Of a stretch of DNA of 64,000 bases, positions 26,701-33,255 are shown one piece after another. A program made the position numbers and the translations under genes. The DNA comes from Verrucomicrobiales bacterium. Its GTDB lineage: Bacteria; Verrucomicrobiota; Verrucomicrobiia; Limisphaerales; UBA11358. The stretch is from the NCBI GenBank assembly GCA_028712475.1, contig JAQTQB010000003.1, positions 124,001 through 188,000 on the forward strand, given 5' to 3'. Below the pieces are notes generated by a model, which saw only the letters and a list, made by a program, of their open reading frames with translations, ran no database searches and was not told the origin of the DNA. The stretch's first letter is position 1; each line of letters opens with the position of its first letter.

Positions 26701-27164
26701 AGATCCATGCGCGGTTTGCCGCCGCTCGTCGTCCAGCCGCGTGCGGTCTGGTTTGCGCCGTTCCAGCCGGCACCGTAACCAAGCTGCCCCGCTGCCGCGA
26801 GACTCTGGACGTTTTCGATGAGCGCGCCGGAGTAGCTCACCTGCGCGCCGGCGTTCGCGTAACCGAGCAGTCCGCTGATGGTGTTCTTGGGGCCGGATTG
26901 ATATGCCGCCACGCGGTCACCCGCGCCGAAGATGGTGCTCAAGATTTCCGGCGAAGGATGCGGTCTTCCGCCGTTCTGCTGCTGGATGGTGTCCCACGCA
27001 TTTTCGTAATGGTCGGTGCCGTAGTTGCGACGATCCGGCCAGTAGTTCGGCTGGTGCAGATGCCAGAGCCATGTCGTGTGGACGCCCGTCGTTCCGGCCA
27101 TCGCCGAAATTTGCAGGAGTAAAAGCAAAAAACAAAAACCGGCGCGGGCGGAGATTTTCTTCAT
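23742..27164 (-). CDS. Secreted GH57-like glycoside hydrolase with CBM25 and Fn3 domains
   Basis: 1140 residues from ATG 27164 (MKKISARAGF), chosen because it begins a signal peptide ending AMAGT. GH57-like barrel at about 25-480 opens THTTWLWHLHQPNYW-like; candidate nucleophile Glu202 in FPAETCFSERM and candidate acid Asp344 or Asp346 in CAHDGDNAW. A poly-Gly linker (ten Gly, about 680-690) precedes a CBM25 starch-binding sandwich (IHLGWNNWG ... WDNNGGADWHF), an Fn3 module (PATPQNLSAVPVATNQI) and a C-terminal region ending AQRFYRVKLLP. Likely a surface or secreted amylolytic enzyme acting with the GH13 enzyme. GH57 assignment is by motif; exact activity (amylase, amylopullulanase) is open. 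Confidence 0.82.
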   Translation of the reverse strand: MKKISARAGFCFLLLLLQISAMAGTTGVHTTWLWHLHQPNYWPDRRNYGTDHYENAWDTIQQQNGGRPHPSPEILSTIFGAGDRVAAYQSGPKNTISGLLGYANAGAQVSYSGALIENVQSLAAAGQLGYGAGWNGANQTARGWTTSGGKPRMDLVNFTYHHALAPLLSDETLEMELRIQQRQMDLFWGTSPAGSKGYFPAETCFSERMIPILKKVGINWTVIANTHLARACVDFPVVTGSGGEMCDLPNLADQLNPAQGAGSYRRLTIDRGCAPIQTAPFGFQLHYARYVDPETGAESKIILAPSDQAFGWKDSYSTWDLGLTDFVRDRNNPAKPSLVFCAHDGDNAWSGGSSYYNEWVGNMASQAVSKSYEPTTVEQFLADCPPDVNDVVHVEDGGWVYADGDMGSPMFINWHWPPSYSSGGKNVVDPSLGVSDKADNWRVIIATENRVKTAQQISALTPRIDQVRDPGSFSATPNGVELGWHYYLASLDSGFVYYGCHDDECQRATTAQSNAVRNTSSYLSNLASDTTPPTVFIPQRHPWNPGGTNFGVQYGYQVKVATNSDFWVWTYAYDASGITNVNLYFRNNDTNPPTSDQFKTYAGGALAGAWQSSNMTQRVVAPVTGVTPQFIADYYYAKVSGISNAFVDYYVSATDARGNIYKSPIQHVWVGTGSGGGGGGGGGGSGPVAVSPAPPVAGNSVTVQYTATGRDLASANPVKIHLGWNNWGTILLPDATMTFNSASNWWEYTTTVAANATQLDCVFNNGSGIWDNNGGADWHFAVTPDSNPQPPATPQNLSAVPVATNQINLAWSAASGAGIYFVNRDSLAIATTAGTTFSDTGLAANSSHCYFIIASNSVGASAASVTVCTNTFSNAPVVLPAFVMDGAFDSAGYLLASNGLALYGAVRGTTLYVATWSPGTSGANDHFIFVTDQLLPSASTAAPWAKTGLVAVSGNKPFLASESQNSYISWFVNNAATNWPCAKSATTSGALEGTLDLVAAFGAVPANLYLCAAAYQTANSGALAAQSPAGSGPNLDPNEFFVLPISALKDSWGNGTLDLLDPARGFKILSANSQGTNCALSFAAMPGRAYQVQFASSPGGTWSNLPGGSNFATPPQTVLNFNDAPPADAAQRFYRVKLLP
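25108..25146 (-). repeat. Gly-codon repeat in the GH57 linker
   Basis: A run of CCG/CCA trinucleotides on the plus strand encodes ten consecutive Gly on the minus strand in the linker between the catalytic part and CBM25. It is a plausible length-variable tract that would keep the frame. Confidence 0.6.
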
Positions 27165-27289
27165 TTTAATTTTTATTAGATGAGCGGCATAACACGCGCA
27201 AGGTGCTGGTCTTGATTGAGACATGATGCTGATGTTTCCAATCTACGCGAAAACTCCTGACGCGCTACCGCACGAATATGTGGTGGAAT

Positions 27290-27443
27290 TGGCCTTGTCC
27301 CGGATTTGTGGGCTACTGCGGAGCGCTTGAAGTTCAGATCGTATCGTTTCTTCCGGACTTTCAGTTCAGGTTCGTTGTTCATGGCGTGTAGTTCTAGCTC
27401 ACACGCTCACGCTTTGGTATCCCACAAATCCGGGACAAGGCCA
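27290..27443. mobile_element. 154-bp MITE with 23-bp terminal inverted repeats
   Basis: The ends 27290-27312 and 27421-27443 are perfect reverse complements over 23 bp (TGGCCTTGTCCCGGATTT..., continuing GTGGG). Between them lie 108 bp that carry, on the minus strand, only the first codons of a transposase. This is an internally deleted insertion sequence. No convincing target duplication is visible at the edges. The parent element is not in the window and the IS family was not identified. Confidence 0.75.
27313..27382 (-). pseudogene. Transposase 5' fragment inside the MITE
   Basis: From ATG 27382 the minus strand reads MNNEPELKVRKKRYDLNFKR then SAV before running into the terminal repeat. 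KRYDLNFKRSAV is the typical opening of the N-terminal helix-turn-helix protein of IS3/IS66-like transposases. Only about 23 codons remain, so it cannot be functional. Confidence 0.65.
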
Positions 27444-27523
27444 TCGGCGGCACAACCTCGTCCTTTACCGACAGATCTCCCGACCCGACAAACAAGTTCT
27501 ACCGCATCCGGGTCGTGCCCTGA
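27444..27523 (+). pseudogene. 3' remnant of a secreted-protein gene
   Basis: Immediately after the MITE the plus strand is open to TGA 27521-27523 and encodes IGGTTSSFTDRS followed by NKFYRIRVVP. The ending F-Y-R-I-R-V-V-P resembles the C-termini of verrucomicrobial secreted proteins (compare FYRVKLLP and FFRLKKNL in this window). No upstream portion is present, so it is a truncated leftover, probably cut when the MITE inserted or by deletion. The rest of the 27165-27563 gap shows only the MITE and the hairpin at 27525-27551. Confidence 0.4.
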
Positions 27524-27524
27524 T

Positions 27525-27551
27525 TTGGCGAACCCGCGCCGTTCTCGCCAA
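27525..27551. terminator. Possible terminator hairpin
   Basis: TTGGCGA (27525-27531) pairs with TCGCCAA (27545-27551), with an additional AAC/GTT pairing inside. It directly follows the TGA of the 27444-27523 remnant and lies just beyond the stop of the minus-strand gene at 27564. No T-run on either strand. Confidence 0.3.
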
Positions 27552-27563
27552 TTGGAATTAAGT

Positions 27564-29684
27564 TCAATGCGAACCAGTGTCTGGTTTCAGGGTGGTGTTC
27601 AGGTTCGTCTTTTCCAGATCCAATAATCCCGCGAGCATCTGCTGATAATAGCTCGAAAAAACGCCGCTGTGCTGGATGCCGTTGTCCACGACCTGCCGGG
27701 CTTTTTCCAGCTGACTCGTTTTGAAGTAGGAAACGACGAGCGCCTGGTCGGCGGCGACCAGGTCGGTGCCGGTGAGTTTTTTCCGGCTGACGAGCAGATA
27801 AGGAATCGCCTCGGCAAATTCCCCGCGCAGTTGATGCAAACGCCCAATATACCGCTCGGTCATGCCGGATTCTGAAAAGCCGCGTTGGAGGAGAAAAATG
27901 CCCTGCTTGATTTCTTCAAGCGCGATGGCTTTGTCCTCCGCTGAAAGCGTGCCGTTGATTTTCTCCCGGCAGGCCATCGCGAAATAGACGTATTCCATGT
28001 GCCAGGACGTGTATTCTGGCACCGACTTCTGCGCGATGCGCAACAACTCCAGCGCCTCCGCGTATTTGCCCTGACGCATCAGAACGCGCGCCGCCATGCC
28101 GGTCAGCGGACGTTTGCCGCCCGCGTGCGGATTTTTCGTCTGCCATTCATGCATCGCTTCACGGATCTCCGGCGGCTGGCTGTTTTCAATTTCATTGGCG
28201 GCCTGGTTGAACCGTTCATACGCGTCGGGATTATTCTGGCGCATGAACGGAATGTCGAAGATGACGCGCATGGTGTGCGCGACGGTGTAGCGGTCCAGGG
28301 GATTGTCGCCGAGCCGGTGCGCGTAATCTTCTCCGCTTGCCAGATGTGCGTAAGCATTCGTGCTCACTCGCAACTTGCCGTCCATCTGTGTGAGGCATTC
28401 GACCAGCGCGCGGGCCATGAGCGCTTCGCCCGCCAGCGTGGGATGCACATGGTCGTCCATCAATTCCCAGCCAATCGCTCCGCCGGGACTGGCCGCACGA
28501 AAAGTTTTTTCCAAATCACAAACAGGCGCCCCGTGCTCCTGGGCGGCGCGGACAATGGCAGCCTGTGACAGACCCGGCGTGCGCCAAGGGAGTGAATCCA
28601 GATCACGCGCCTTGGCGAAATGCGCGGAGGCTTCGGTAAAATTGCTGGCGGCATACAGCGCCTTGCCCAGGTAAAAATGAGCGCGGGCGTGGTCGGGATA
28701 AATGGCGAGCGCGGCTTTAAGATTCTCAACCGCCTGGGGCGGATTTGTCTGGCAGAGTTCCATGCCGGCACTTAAAAACTGGTTCAACTGGCTTTGTTTT
28801 TCGCCGCCGAGCTGGCCGGTTTTCTCCGTGCCGACCGGCGCGAGATCGCGTTCATTCGACGGCTGCGTGCAGACGAGAACCGGCACGTCACGCGACCGGC
28901 AGCGGTCAATCATCGCGCCGACATTGTGCGCCAGATTTTCCGCCGCCGCCTGCCGCTGTGGATCATCGGGCGCGACATAATTTTTGCCGACCATCACTTC
29001 CATGAGGGTTTTGTTTTCCTGCGCGCCCGTGTCGGGAAACAGTTTGCCGACGGCCTGGACGAGTGCCAGCGAGTAGAGCCAGCGGTTGGCGCGAAGCATC
29101 CAGGGTTTGCCGCCCGCACGCCCGCGCGACGCGACGCCGTAGGTGCCGAAGAATTCGTTGTGTCCGGTGGAAACGATGATCAAGTCGGGTTCGTAATCGA
29201 GTGCTTCGGTCATGATTTCAAGGACGGGAAAGCTGGCGACGGCGGTCGTGCCGAGATTGATGATTTCAACTATTCGATCCGGCCAGGCGTCGCGCAGCAT
29301 CTCACCCAGAAAAGCAGACGCGGCCAGGTTGCGCGGCTCGGGAAAGCCTTTTGCGGCGGATTCACCGACGATGAAAATCCGCACGGTGTTCGTGCCTTTT
29401 GGCTGGTAGAAACAATACTGCTCGTTGTAGCCGGGCCGCTGGCGGTTGGCGAAAAAGTAGGTGGCCGCACCCGCCGGATCGCTGATGACCAGCGTGCCTT
29501 GTCCGGTCTGCCCCGCCTTTTTAAGGATGGGCGGATAGCCGCCAAAACCAGCGAGCCGCAAACCGCCTTCCAGCAACCCGAGGGCGAATATCGGCAGAAG
29601 CAGAAGGATGCCGAGAAACACCAATCGCTTGCGGGGCGAAAGTGCCGGGGGCGTTTCGTGCGGCGTGGAATTTAATTTAGCCAT
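27564..29684 (-). CDS. Membrane-anchored SGNH hydrolase with TPR repeats, paralogue
   Basis: 706 residues. Single membrane helix at about 21-40 (LVFLGILLLLPIFALGLLEG), followed by LRLAGFGGYPP as in the 9712-12021 protein (LRLAGYGYPTG). SGNH blocks: VGESAAKGFP with Ser109, NLGTTAVASFP, STGHNEFFG (about 170) and DDHVHP with Asp411/His414, all intact. TPR-like helices follow the SGNH inserts and fill the C-terminal part. It is a paralogue of the cassette protein but keeps the canonical Asp of the DxxH pair and has no carbamoyltransferase neighbour. Substrate unknown, probably an envelope glycan ester. Confidence 0.78.
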   Translation of the reverse strand: MAKLNSTPHETPPALSPRKRLVFLGILLLLPIFALGLLEGGLRLAGFGGYPPILKKAGQTGQGTLVISDPAGAATYFFANRQRPGYNEQYCFYQPKGTNTVRIFIVGESAAKGFPEPRNLAASAFLGEMLRDAWPDRIVEIINLGTTAVASFPVLEIMTEALDYEPDLIIVSTGHNEFFGTYGVASRGRAGGKPWMLRANRWLYSLALVQAVGKLFPDTGAQENKTLMEVMVGKNYVAPDDPQRQAAAENLAHNVGAMIDRCRSRDVPVLVCTQPSNERDLAPVGTEKTGQLGGEKQSQLNQFLSAGMELCQTNPPQAVENLKAALAIYPDHARAHFYLGKALYAASNFTEASAHFAKARDLDSLPWRTPGLSQAAIVRAAQEHGAPVCDLEKTFRAASPGGAIGWELMDDHVHPTLAGEALMARALVECLTQMDGKLRVSTNAYAHLASGEDYAHRLGDNPLDRYTVAHTMRVIFDIPFMRQNNPDAYERFNQAANEIENSQPPEIREAMHEWQTKNPHAGGKRPLTGMAARVLMRQGKYAEALELLRIAQKSVPEYTSWHMEYVYFAMACREKINGTLSAEDKAIALEEIKQGIFLLQRGFSESGMTERYIGRLHQLRGEFAEAIPYLLVSRKKLTGTDLVAADQALVVSYFKTSQLEKARQVVDNGIQHSGVFSSYYQQMLAGLLDLEKTNLNTTLKPDTGSH

Positions 29685-29732
29685 GCGTGACGCCGTGAAG
29701 TTATCGGCTCTGGACTGATTCTGGCAAAGAAA

Positions 29733-29759
29733 AAGGCCGTTGTCTGCGACAACGGCCTT
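29733..29759 (-). terminator. Rho-independent terminator of the PEP-CTERM gene
   Basis: AAGGCCGTTGTC and GACAACGGCCTT form a perfect 12-bp stem with a 3-base loop, starting 21 bases beyond the stop at 29781. Read on the minus strand, the stem is followed by a T-rich run (TTTCTTTGCC). Confidence 0.85.
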
Positions 29760-29780
29760 CTTGAAAATATCTACTGACGA

Positions 29781-30509
29781 TTACGAGCGACGACGCGCAA
29801 TCCGGCTCCACGCGAGCAGGCCGCCCAGACCCAGCAGCGCCAGCGTTGCCGGTTCAGGAATCGCCGTGAGGGTGTAGCTGTCCACCAGCGCCGAATTGTA
29901 GGGGCCGGGCCAGTCGGAAATGGATTGAGAGGGATTGGCCAGTGAATCAACCGCGCTGTCGCCGCCGCCGCCGCCTGAAGTGTAAACATCAAAGTTAAAA
30001 GCGTTGCCAACCGACAGGCCCAAATTAGCCCACGGGACTGTGAGTGTAACGGAAGAACTGTCTTTGGTGATATTGAAGCCAGGGTCAAACTGGGCGGTTG
30101 CGCCAGGACCGGCGAATGGGCCGTAAGCATTGATCATTGCCCACGAGCCTGTGTATGCAAACAATGACTCTCCGTTTCCACCGTCTGCCCAGGAACCGAT
30201 CCAATAGTCCATTCCCGCACTCATGCTAATTGGACGTCCCCAGCCATTTCCTGTCGTGTCACCGCCTGCAGTGGTGTCGAAGCTGATCATATACTTGCCC
30301 CAGTCCGTGGCAACCGGATCACCGGCAAGATTGATTTTAAAAATCAAATCAGTGGCAGTGTTGTTCACTTCCACGGAGGTGATGTCGAGAATGCCGATAC
30401 CAGCGAACGTATCGCCGGTAGCGTCGGAATAAATAGTGGCAGTTGCAGGCAACGCGGTCAGCGCCAGCACGGTCAGGGCGGAACCAATAACGGCTTTTGT
30501 AGATTTCAT
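29781..30509 (-). CDS. PEP-CTERM sorted exported protein
   Basis: 242 residues from ATG 30509 (MKSTKAVIGSALTVLAL), giving a signal peptide ending ALPATATIY. The middle is a beta-rich domain (VEVNNTATDLIFKINL, FDTTAGGDTTGNGWGRP) of no recognised enzyme type. C-terminal sorting tag: PEPATLALLGLGGLLAWSRI followed by ARRRS, i.e. PEP motif, hydrophobic helix and basic end. Such proteins are recognised by an exosortase; none is encoded in this window. The gene stands alone with its own strong terminator. The 5' leader carries a small hairpin (CCGCAT/ATGCGG at 30584-30599). Confidence 0.85.
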   Translation of the reverse strand: MKSTKAVIGSALTVLALTALPATATIYSDATGDTFAGIGILDITSVEVNNTATDLIFKINLAGDPVATDWGKYMISFDTTAGGDTTGNGWGRPISMSAGMDYWIGSWADGGNGESLFAYTGSWAMINAYGPFAGPGATAQFDPGFNITKDSSSVTLTVPWANLGLSVGNAFNFDVYTSGGGGGDSAVDSLANPSQSISDWPGPYNSALVDSYTLTAIPEPATLALLGLGGLLAWSRIARRRS

Positions 30510-30621
30510 ATGATTAGTGATTGCTATGTCTGATTGGGAACTTTGATTGCGTTCAGACTCGTATTTTTTTATGGATTTGTCCACCGCATATTCATGCGGA
30601 TTCAGACTCACACGTGGCACC

Positions 30622-30727
30622 GTGGTCGTGCTTGGCAGCAACGATGCAAACATCGAAGTGCAAGGCAATGTCTGCACGAAAGAAGATTTGGGTGGTCGTG
30701 CTTGGCAGCAACGATGCAAACATCGAA
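30622..30727. repeat. Two identical 36-bp direct repeats with a 34-bp spacer
   Basis: Copies at 30622-30657 and 30692-30727 are identical over 36 bp (begin GTGGTCGTGCTTGGCAGCAA, end with the small hairpin CGATG-CAAA-CATCG then AA). The intervening 34 bp are unrelated. Size and spacing resemble a one-spacer CRISPR unit, but no cas gene is present. A duplicated regulatory element upstream of the PEP-CTERM gene is an equal alternative. The 30510-30802 gap holds no gene. Confidence 0.7.
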
Positions 30728-30802
30728 TCATTCAAGCGCGGCACGGATTAAGTTGGCTGCCATCCGGAATTTTATTTCGCAAGAAACTGTAAATGTTGAA
30801 GA

Positions 30803-30878
30803 TGGGGTGGCCGACGGGATTCGAACCCGCAACAACAAGCTCCACAAGCTTGGACTCTACCGTTGAGCTACGACCACC
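30803..30878 (-). tRNA. tRNA-His (anticodon GTG)
   Basis: On the minus strand the cloverleaf folds completely: acceptor GTGGTCG/CGGCCAC, D-arm with AGCTCAACGGTAGAG, anticodon arm CAAGC-TTGTGGA-GCTTG with anticodon GTG, and T-arm GCGGG-TTCGAAT-CCCGT. The extra 5' G opposite discriminator C73, the identity mark of tRNA-His, is present, and the 3' CCA is encoded (30803-30805). Confidence 0.96.
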
Positions 30879-30944
30879 AACCAACTGGAATTCTAGTTTT
30901 TTCCGGCGGGCGCGTCAAGTTTTCGGGCGGTTACCTGATCTGGC

Positions 30945-30968
30945 TGTAGCGTCGGGCCTCTGGCTCGA
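30945..30968. repeat. Half copy of the TGTAGCG palindromic repeat
   Basis: TGTAGCGTCGGGCCTCTGGC at 30945-30964, followed by TCGA, matches the left half of the 52-bp elements at 37274-37325 and 40452-40503. The right half is missing. It lies in the 257-bp gap between tRNA-His and scpA, which shows nothing else. Confidence 0.5.
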
Positions 30969-31135
30969 AATCAACGCACAGCGCCGACATGACAAATAAT
31001 TGAGCTGCCACCACGTTTTTGAGCCGCAATGCAAAAGTCCGCAATTGACCGATCTGTTACGCGTCGCCTTTGCAGACAATCGCCGCCGTTCTTACATTGC
31101 CAACCGCGCCTCCGCGTTTTAGAGTTTTACGGTTC

Positions 31136-32023
31136 ATGGCGGAATACAAAGTTCAATTCGAGGTCTTCGAAGGCCCGCTCGATCTGCTCCTCTATCTCAT
31201 CAAGCAGGAGGAAGTGGACATTTACGAGGTTAACCTTACCAGGCTCGCCACGCAGTTCATCGCGCACATCGACCTCATGCGCGAGTTCGACCTGGAGATC
31301 GCCGGCGAATTTCTCGTGATGGCCTCGACGCTCATGTATATCAAGAGCCGCGAACTTCTGCCCTTGGACCAGCAGGTCGTCGTCGAAGGCGAGGACGAAG
31401 GCGAAGACCCGCGCTGGGAACTCATCCGCCAGCTTGTCGAATATAAAAAATTCAAGGACGCCGCCGCCAAATTGCAGGTGCGCGAAGGCGAACAGGAAAA
31501 CATCTTTCCGAGATTGCCCTGCAAAATGGAATTCACCTCCGCCGCGCCGGCGGCCAAGCCCGACGTCTCCATCTTTGATTTGCTCAACGCCGTCAACATC
31601 GTGCTCCAGCGGTTCGCCAGGCGCGACGAATCTTCGCGCGAGATATACGAGGACAAATGGACGGTCAGCGAAAAGATCGAATACGTCATGAGCGTGCTGA
31701 CGTCGCGCGGCAGCGTGCGGTTCGCCGAACTGTTCGAGAACGCCTCCAGCCGCACGGAAGTCATCTGCACCTTTCTCGCGCTGCTCGAATTGATCCGCCT
31801 CAAGCAGCTCGCCTGCACGCAGCCCGAGGCGTTTGAGGAAATTGAGATCCGCAAGGCTGTAGCGGCGGGCGTCCCGCCTGCCGTGGAGGGCGGCATCTTG
31901 CCGCCCGGAAATCCGCTCGAACCGTCTGAAGGATTGAAAATTTCCGCGAGCAGTCCGCCGGGCGCGACGCCCGGCTCTACGGCAGACGAGACGTCTGCCG
32001 CTACAGACACGCGTCAATCGTAA
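31136..32023 (+). CDS. scpA: Segregation and condensation protein A
   Basis: 295 residues from ATG 31136 (MAEYKVQFEVFEGPLDLLLY), the exact usual start. VFEGPLDLLLYLIKQEEVDIYEV and FLVMASTLMYIKSRELLP are the kleisin N-terminal SMC-binding signature; a winged-helix end (about 195-240) includes FLALLELIRLKQL. ScpA bridges SMC heads with ScpB for chromosome segregation. The natural family C-terminus would be near residue 240 (EEIEIRK). The remaining roughly 50 residues (AVAAGVPPAVEGG onward) are encoded by an inverted-repeat element at 31857-32006, an unusual coding insertion. scpB follows 21 bp later. Confidence 0.93.
   Translation: MAEYKVQFEVFEGPLDLLLYLIKQEEVDIYEVNLTRLATQFIAHIDLMREFDLEIAGEFLVMASTLMYIKSRELLPLDQQVVVEGEDEGEDPRWELIRQLVEYKKFKDAAAKLQVREGEQENIFPRLPCKMEFTSAAPAAKPDVSIFDLLNAVNIVLQRFARRDESSREIYEDKWTVSEKIEYVMSVLTSRGSVRFAELFENASSRTEVICTFLALLELIRLKQLACTQPEAFEEIEIRKAVAAGVPPAVEGGILPPGNPLEPSEGLKISASSPPGATPGSTADETSAATDTRQS
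31857..32006. repeat. 150-bp inverted-repeat element forming the end of scpA
   Basis: The 32-bp arm at 31857-31888 (CTGTAGCGGCGGGCGTCCCG...) is an imperfect reverse complement of the arm at 31975-32006 (...GACGTCTGCCGCTACAG), matching at about 27-28 of 32 positions with the terminal 10 bp perfect. Internal hairpins (GGCGGC...GCCGCC) add to it. It is in frame with scpA and supplies its last 50 or so codons. The TGTAGCG/CGCTACA ends relate it to the shorter repeats elsewhere in this window. Confidence 0.75.
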
Positions 32024-32044
32024 ATCATCAATCGCAACTCAACA

Positions 32045-32728
32045 ATGGAACTTAAATTTATTTTGGAATCGCTCCTGTTCTCGGCGCAAAAGCCGATGAG
32101 CGTGAAAGAACTTCGCGACGTGTTCGCCACCGCCGCCGAGGCCGAGGACGCCGATGCCCCCGTCAAGTCGCTCAAGAAAGTCAAAGACGACGACGTGACA
32201 GCCGCGCTCGAAACCCTGGCGCGTGAACACGAAACCGCCGCCAGAAGTTACCGGCTCGTGTGCGTCGCGGGTTCGTGGCAGTTCGTCACGCAGCCGGAAT
32301 TTGCGCCGTGGCTCAAGGCGCTCGTCGGCGTGAAGGCGCGGCCCTCGCGGCTCTCGCAGCCGGCGCTGGAGACGCTTGCCATCATCGCTTATCGCCAGCC
32401 CATCACGCGAGCCGAGGTGGAGCAGATTCGCGGCGTGAACATTGACGGCACGATGCAGACGTTGCTGGAACGCGGCCTCGTCGAGTCCGTCGGCCGCGCC
32501 GAAGTCGTGGGCCGCCCGCAGATTTACAGCACCACCACGCTGTTTCTTGAATACTTCGGCCTGCGCGGCCTGGAAGATCTGCCCGCCGCCGATGAACTTC
32601 GTCGTATCGTCGTGGAAAAACCACCGGCACCCGTCACGGTGGATCCCGGGCTGGCAACTGCGCCGCCGGAACAATTGGCACTGGCGGAAACTGAAGCACA
32701 AGTAACAGGGCAGGAAAGCCCGCAATAA
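32045..32728 (+). CDS. scpB: Segregation and condensation protein B
   Basis: 227 residues. Two winged-helix domains typical of ScpB: LKFILESLLFSAQKPMSVKEL at the start and QPALETLAIIAYRQPITRAEVEQIRG at about 100-125, then VGRPQIYSTTTLFLEYFGL. An acidic/Pro-rich tail (about 190-227) is less conserved. It dimerises and binds ScpA in the SMC condensin. Directly downstream of scpA as usual. Confidence 0.93.
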   Translation: MELKFILESLLFSAQKPMSVKELRDVFATAAEAEDADAPVKSLKKVKDDDVTAALETLAREHETAARSYRLVCVAGSWQFVTQPEFAPWLKALVGVKARPSRLSQPALETLAIIAYRQPITRAEVEQIRGVNIDGTMQTLLERGLVESVGRAEVVGRPQIYSTTTLFLEYFGLRGLEDLPAADELRRIVVEKPPAPVTVDPGLATAPPEQLALAETEAQVTGQESPQ

Positions 32729-32746
32729 ATTTTCAAAGCAAAACCC

Positions 32747-32989
32747 ATGAGCGCCGGAAAGACTCTCGACAAAATTTTGCGCGGAGATTCGGACGCCAAC
32801 ATTCGATTTGAGGAACTCTGTCATTTGTTGCAGGCGAAAGGATTTCGGATGCGTGTGAACGGCAGCCATCATATTTTCACGCAGGCTGGCGTGATGGAGC
32901 GCATCAACCTTCAGCGCGAAGGCTCCAAGGCCAAGCCGTATCAGGTTCGACAAATCCGAAAAATGCTGGCAAACTACAAATTGTTATGA
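32747..32989 (+). CDS. hicA: HicA-type mRNA interferase toxin
   Basis: 80 residues. The double-stranded-RNA-binding-like fold motif GFRMRVNGSHHIFTQAGV contains the catalytic His of HicA (GSHHIF). Starts 18 bp after scpB. Its stop overlaps the ATG of the antitoxin gene by ATGA. The toxin cleaves mRNA when not bound by HicB. The N-terminal 15 residues (MSAGKTLDKILRGDS) are somewhat longer than in E. coli HicA. Confidence 0.85.
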   Translation: MSAGKTLDKILRGDSDANIRFEELCHLLQAKGFRMRVNGSHHIFTQAGVMERINLQREGSKAKPYQVRQIRKMLANYKLL

Positions 32990-33201
32990 AGGCGAACAGC
33001 TACGAAATGATCATCTGGTGGAGTGCGGAAGACGAAGCCTACGTCGTGGACGTGCCGGAGCTTCCCGGCTGCATGGCGCACGGCGATACGCGGCAGGAAG
33101 CCATCAAAAACGCCGAGGACGCCATCAAATTTTGGCTCAAGACTGCAAAGGATGACGGGATGGCAGTCCCCCAGCCGCGTGGACGGCTGGTTTTTGCTTA
33201 A
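32986..33201 (+). CDS. hicB: HicB-type antitoxin
   Basis: 71 residues with the partial RNase H-like fold: YEMIIWWSAEDEAYVVDVPELPGC-like core and the DTRQEAIKNAEDAIKFWL helix. It overlaps hicA by four bases. It lacks a separate C-terminal DNA-binding domain, so it is the short HicB form. It should neutralise HicA by direct binding. Confidence 0.85.
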   Translation: MKANSYEMIIWWSAEDEAYVVDVPELPGCMAHGDTRQEAIKNAEDAIKFWLKTAKDDGMAVPQPRGRLVFA

Positions 33202-33255
33202 ACAAACTGGCAATCTTAACTCAATAATTTACCAGCTAATCATTCTTCCATCACT

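Noticed and set aside
27176..27382. 68-residue minus-strand protein
   Set aside because: Only the first 23 codons resemble a transposase; the rest reads through the terminal repeat and flanking DNA, so it is treated as a MITE-borne fragment.
30622..30727. Annotation as a true CRISPR array
   Set aside because: There is only one spacer and two repeats, no leader and no cas genes within 64 kb, so it is listed as a plain repeat.
30793..30999. Short frame reading GWPTGFEPATTSSTSL
   Set aside because: It is the well-known false translation of a tRNA gene; the tRNA-His cloverleaf explains it.
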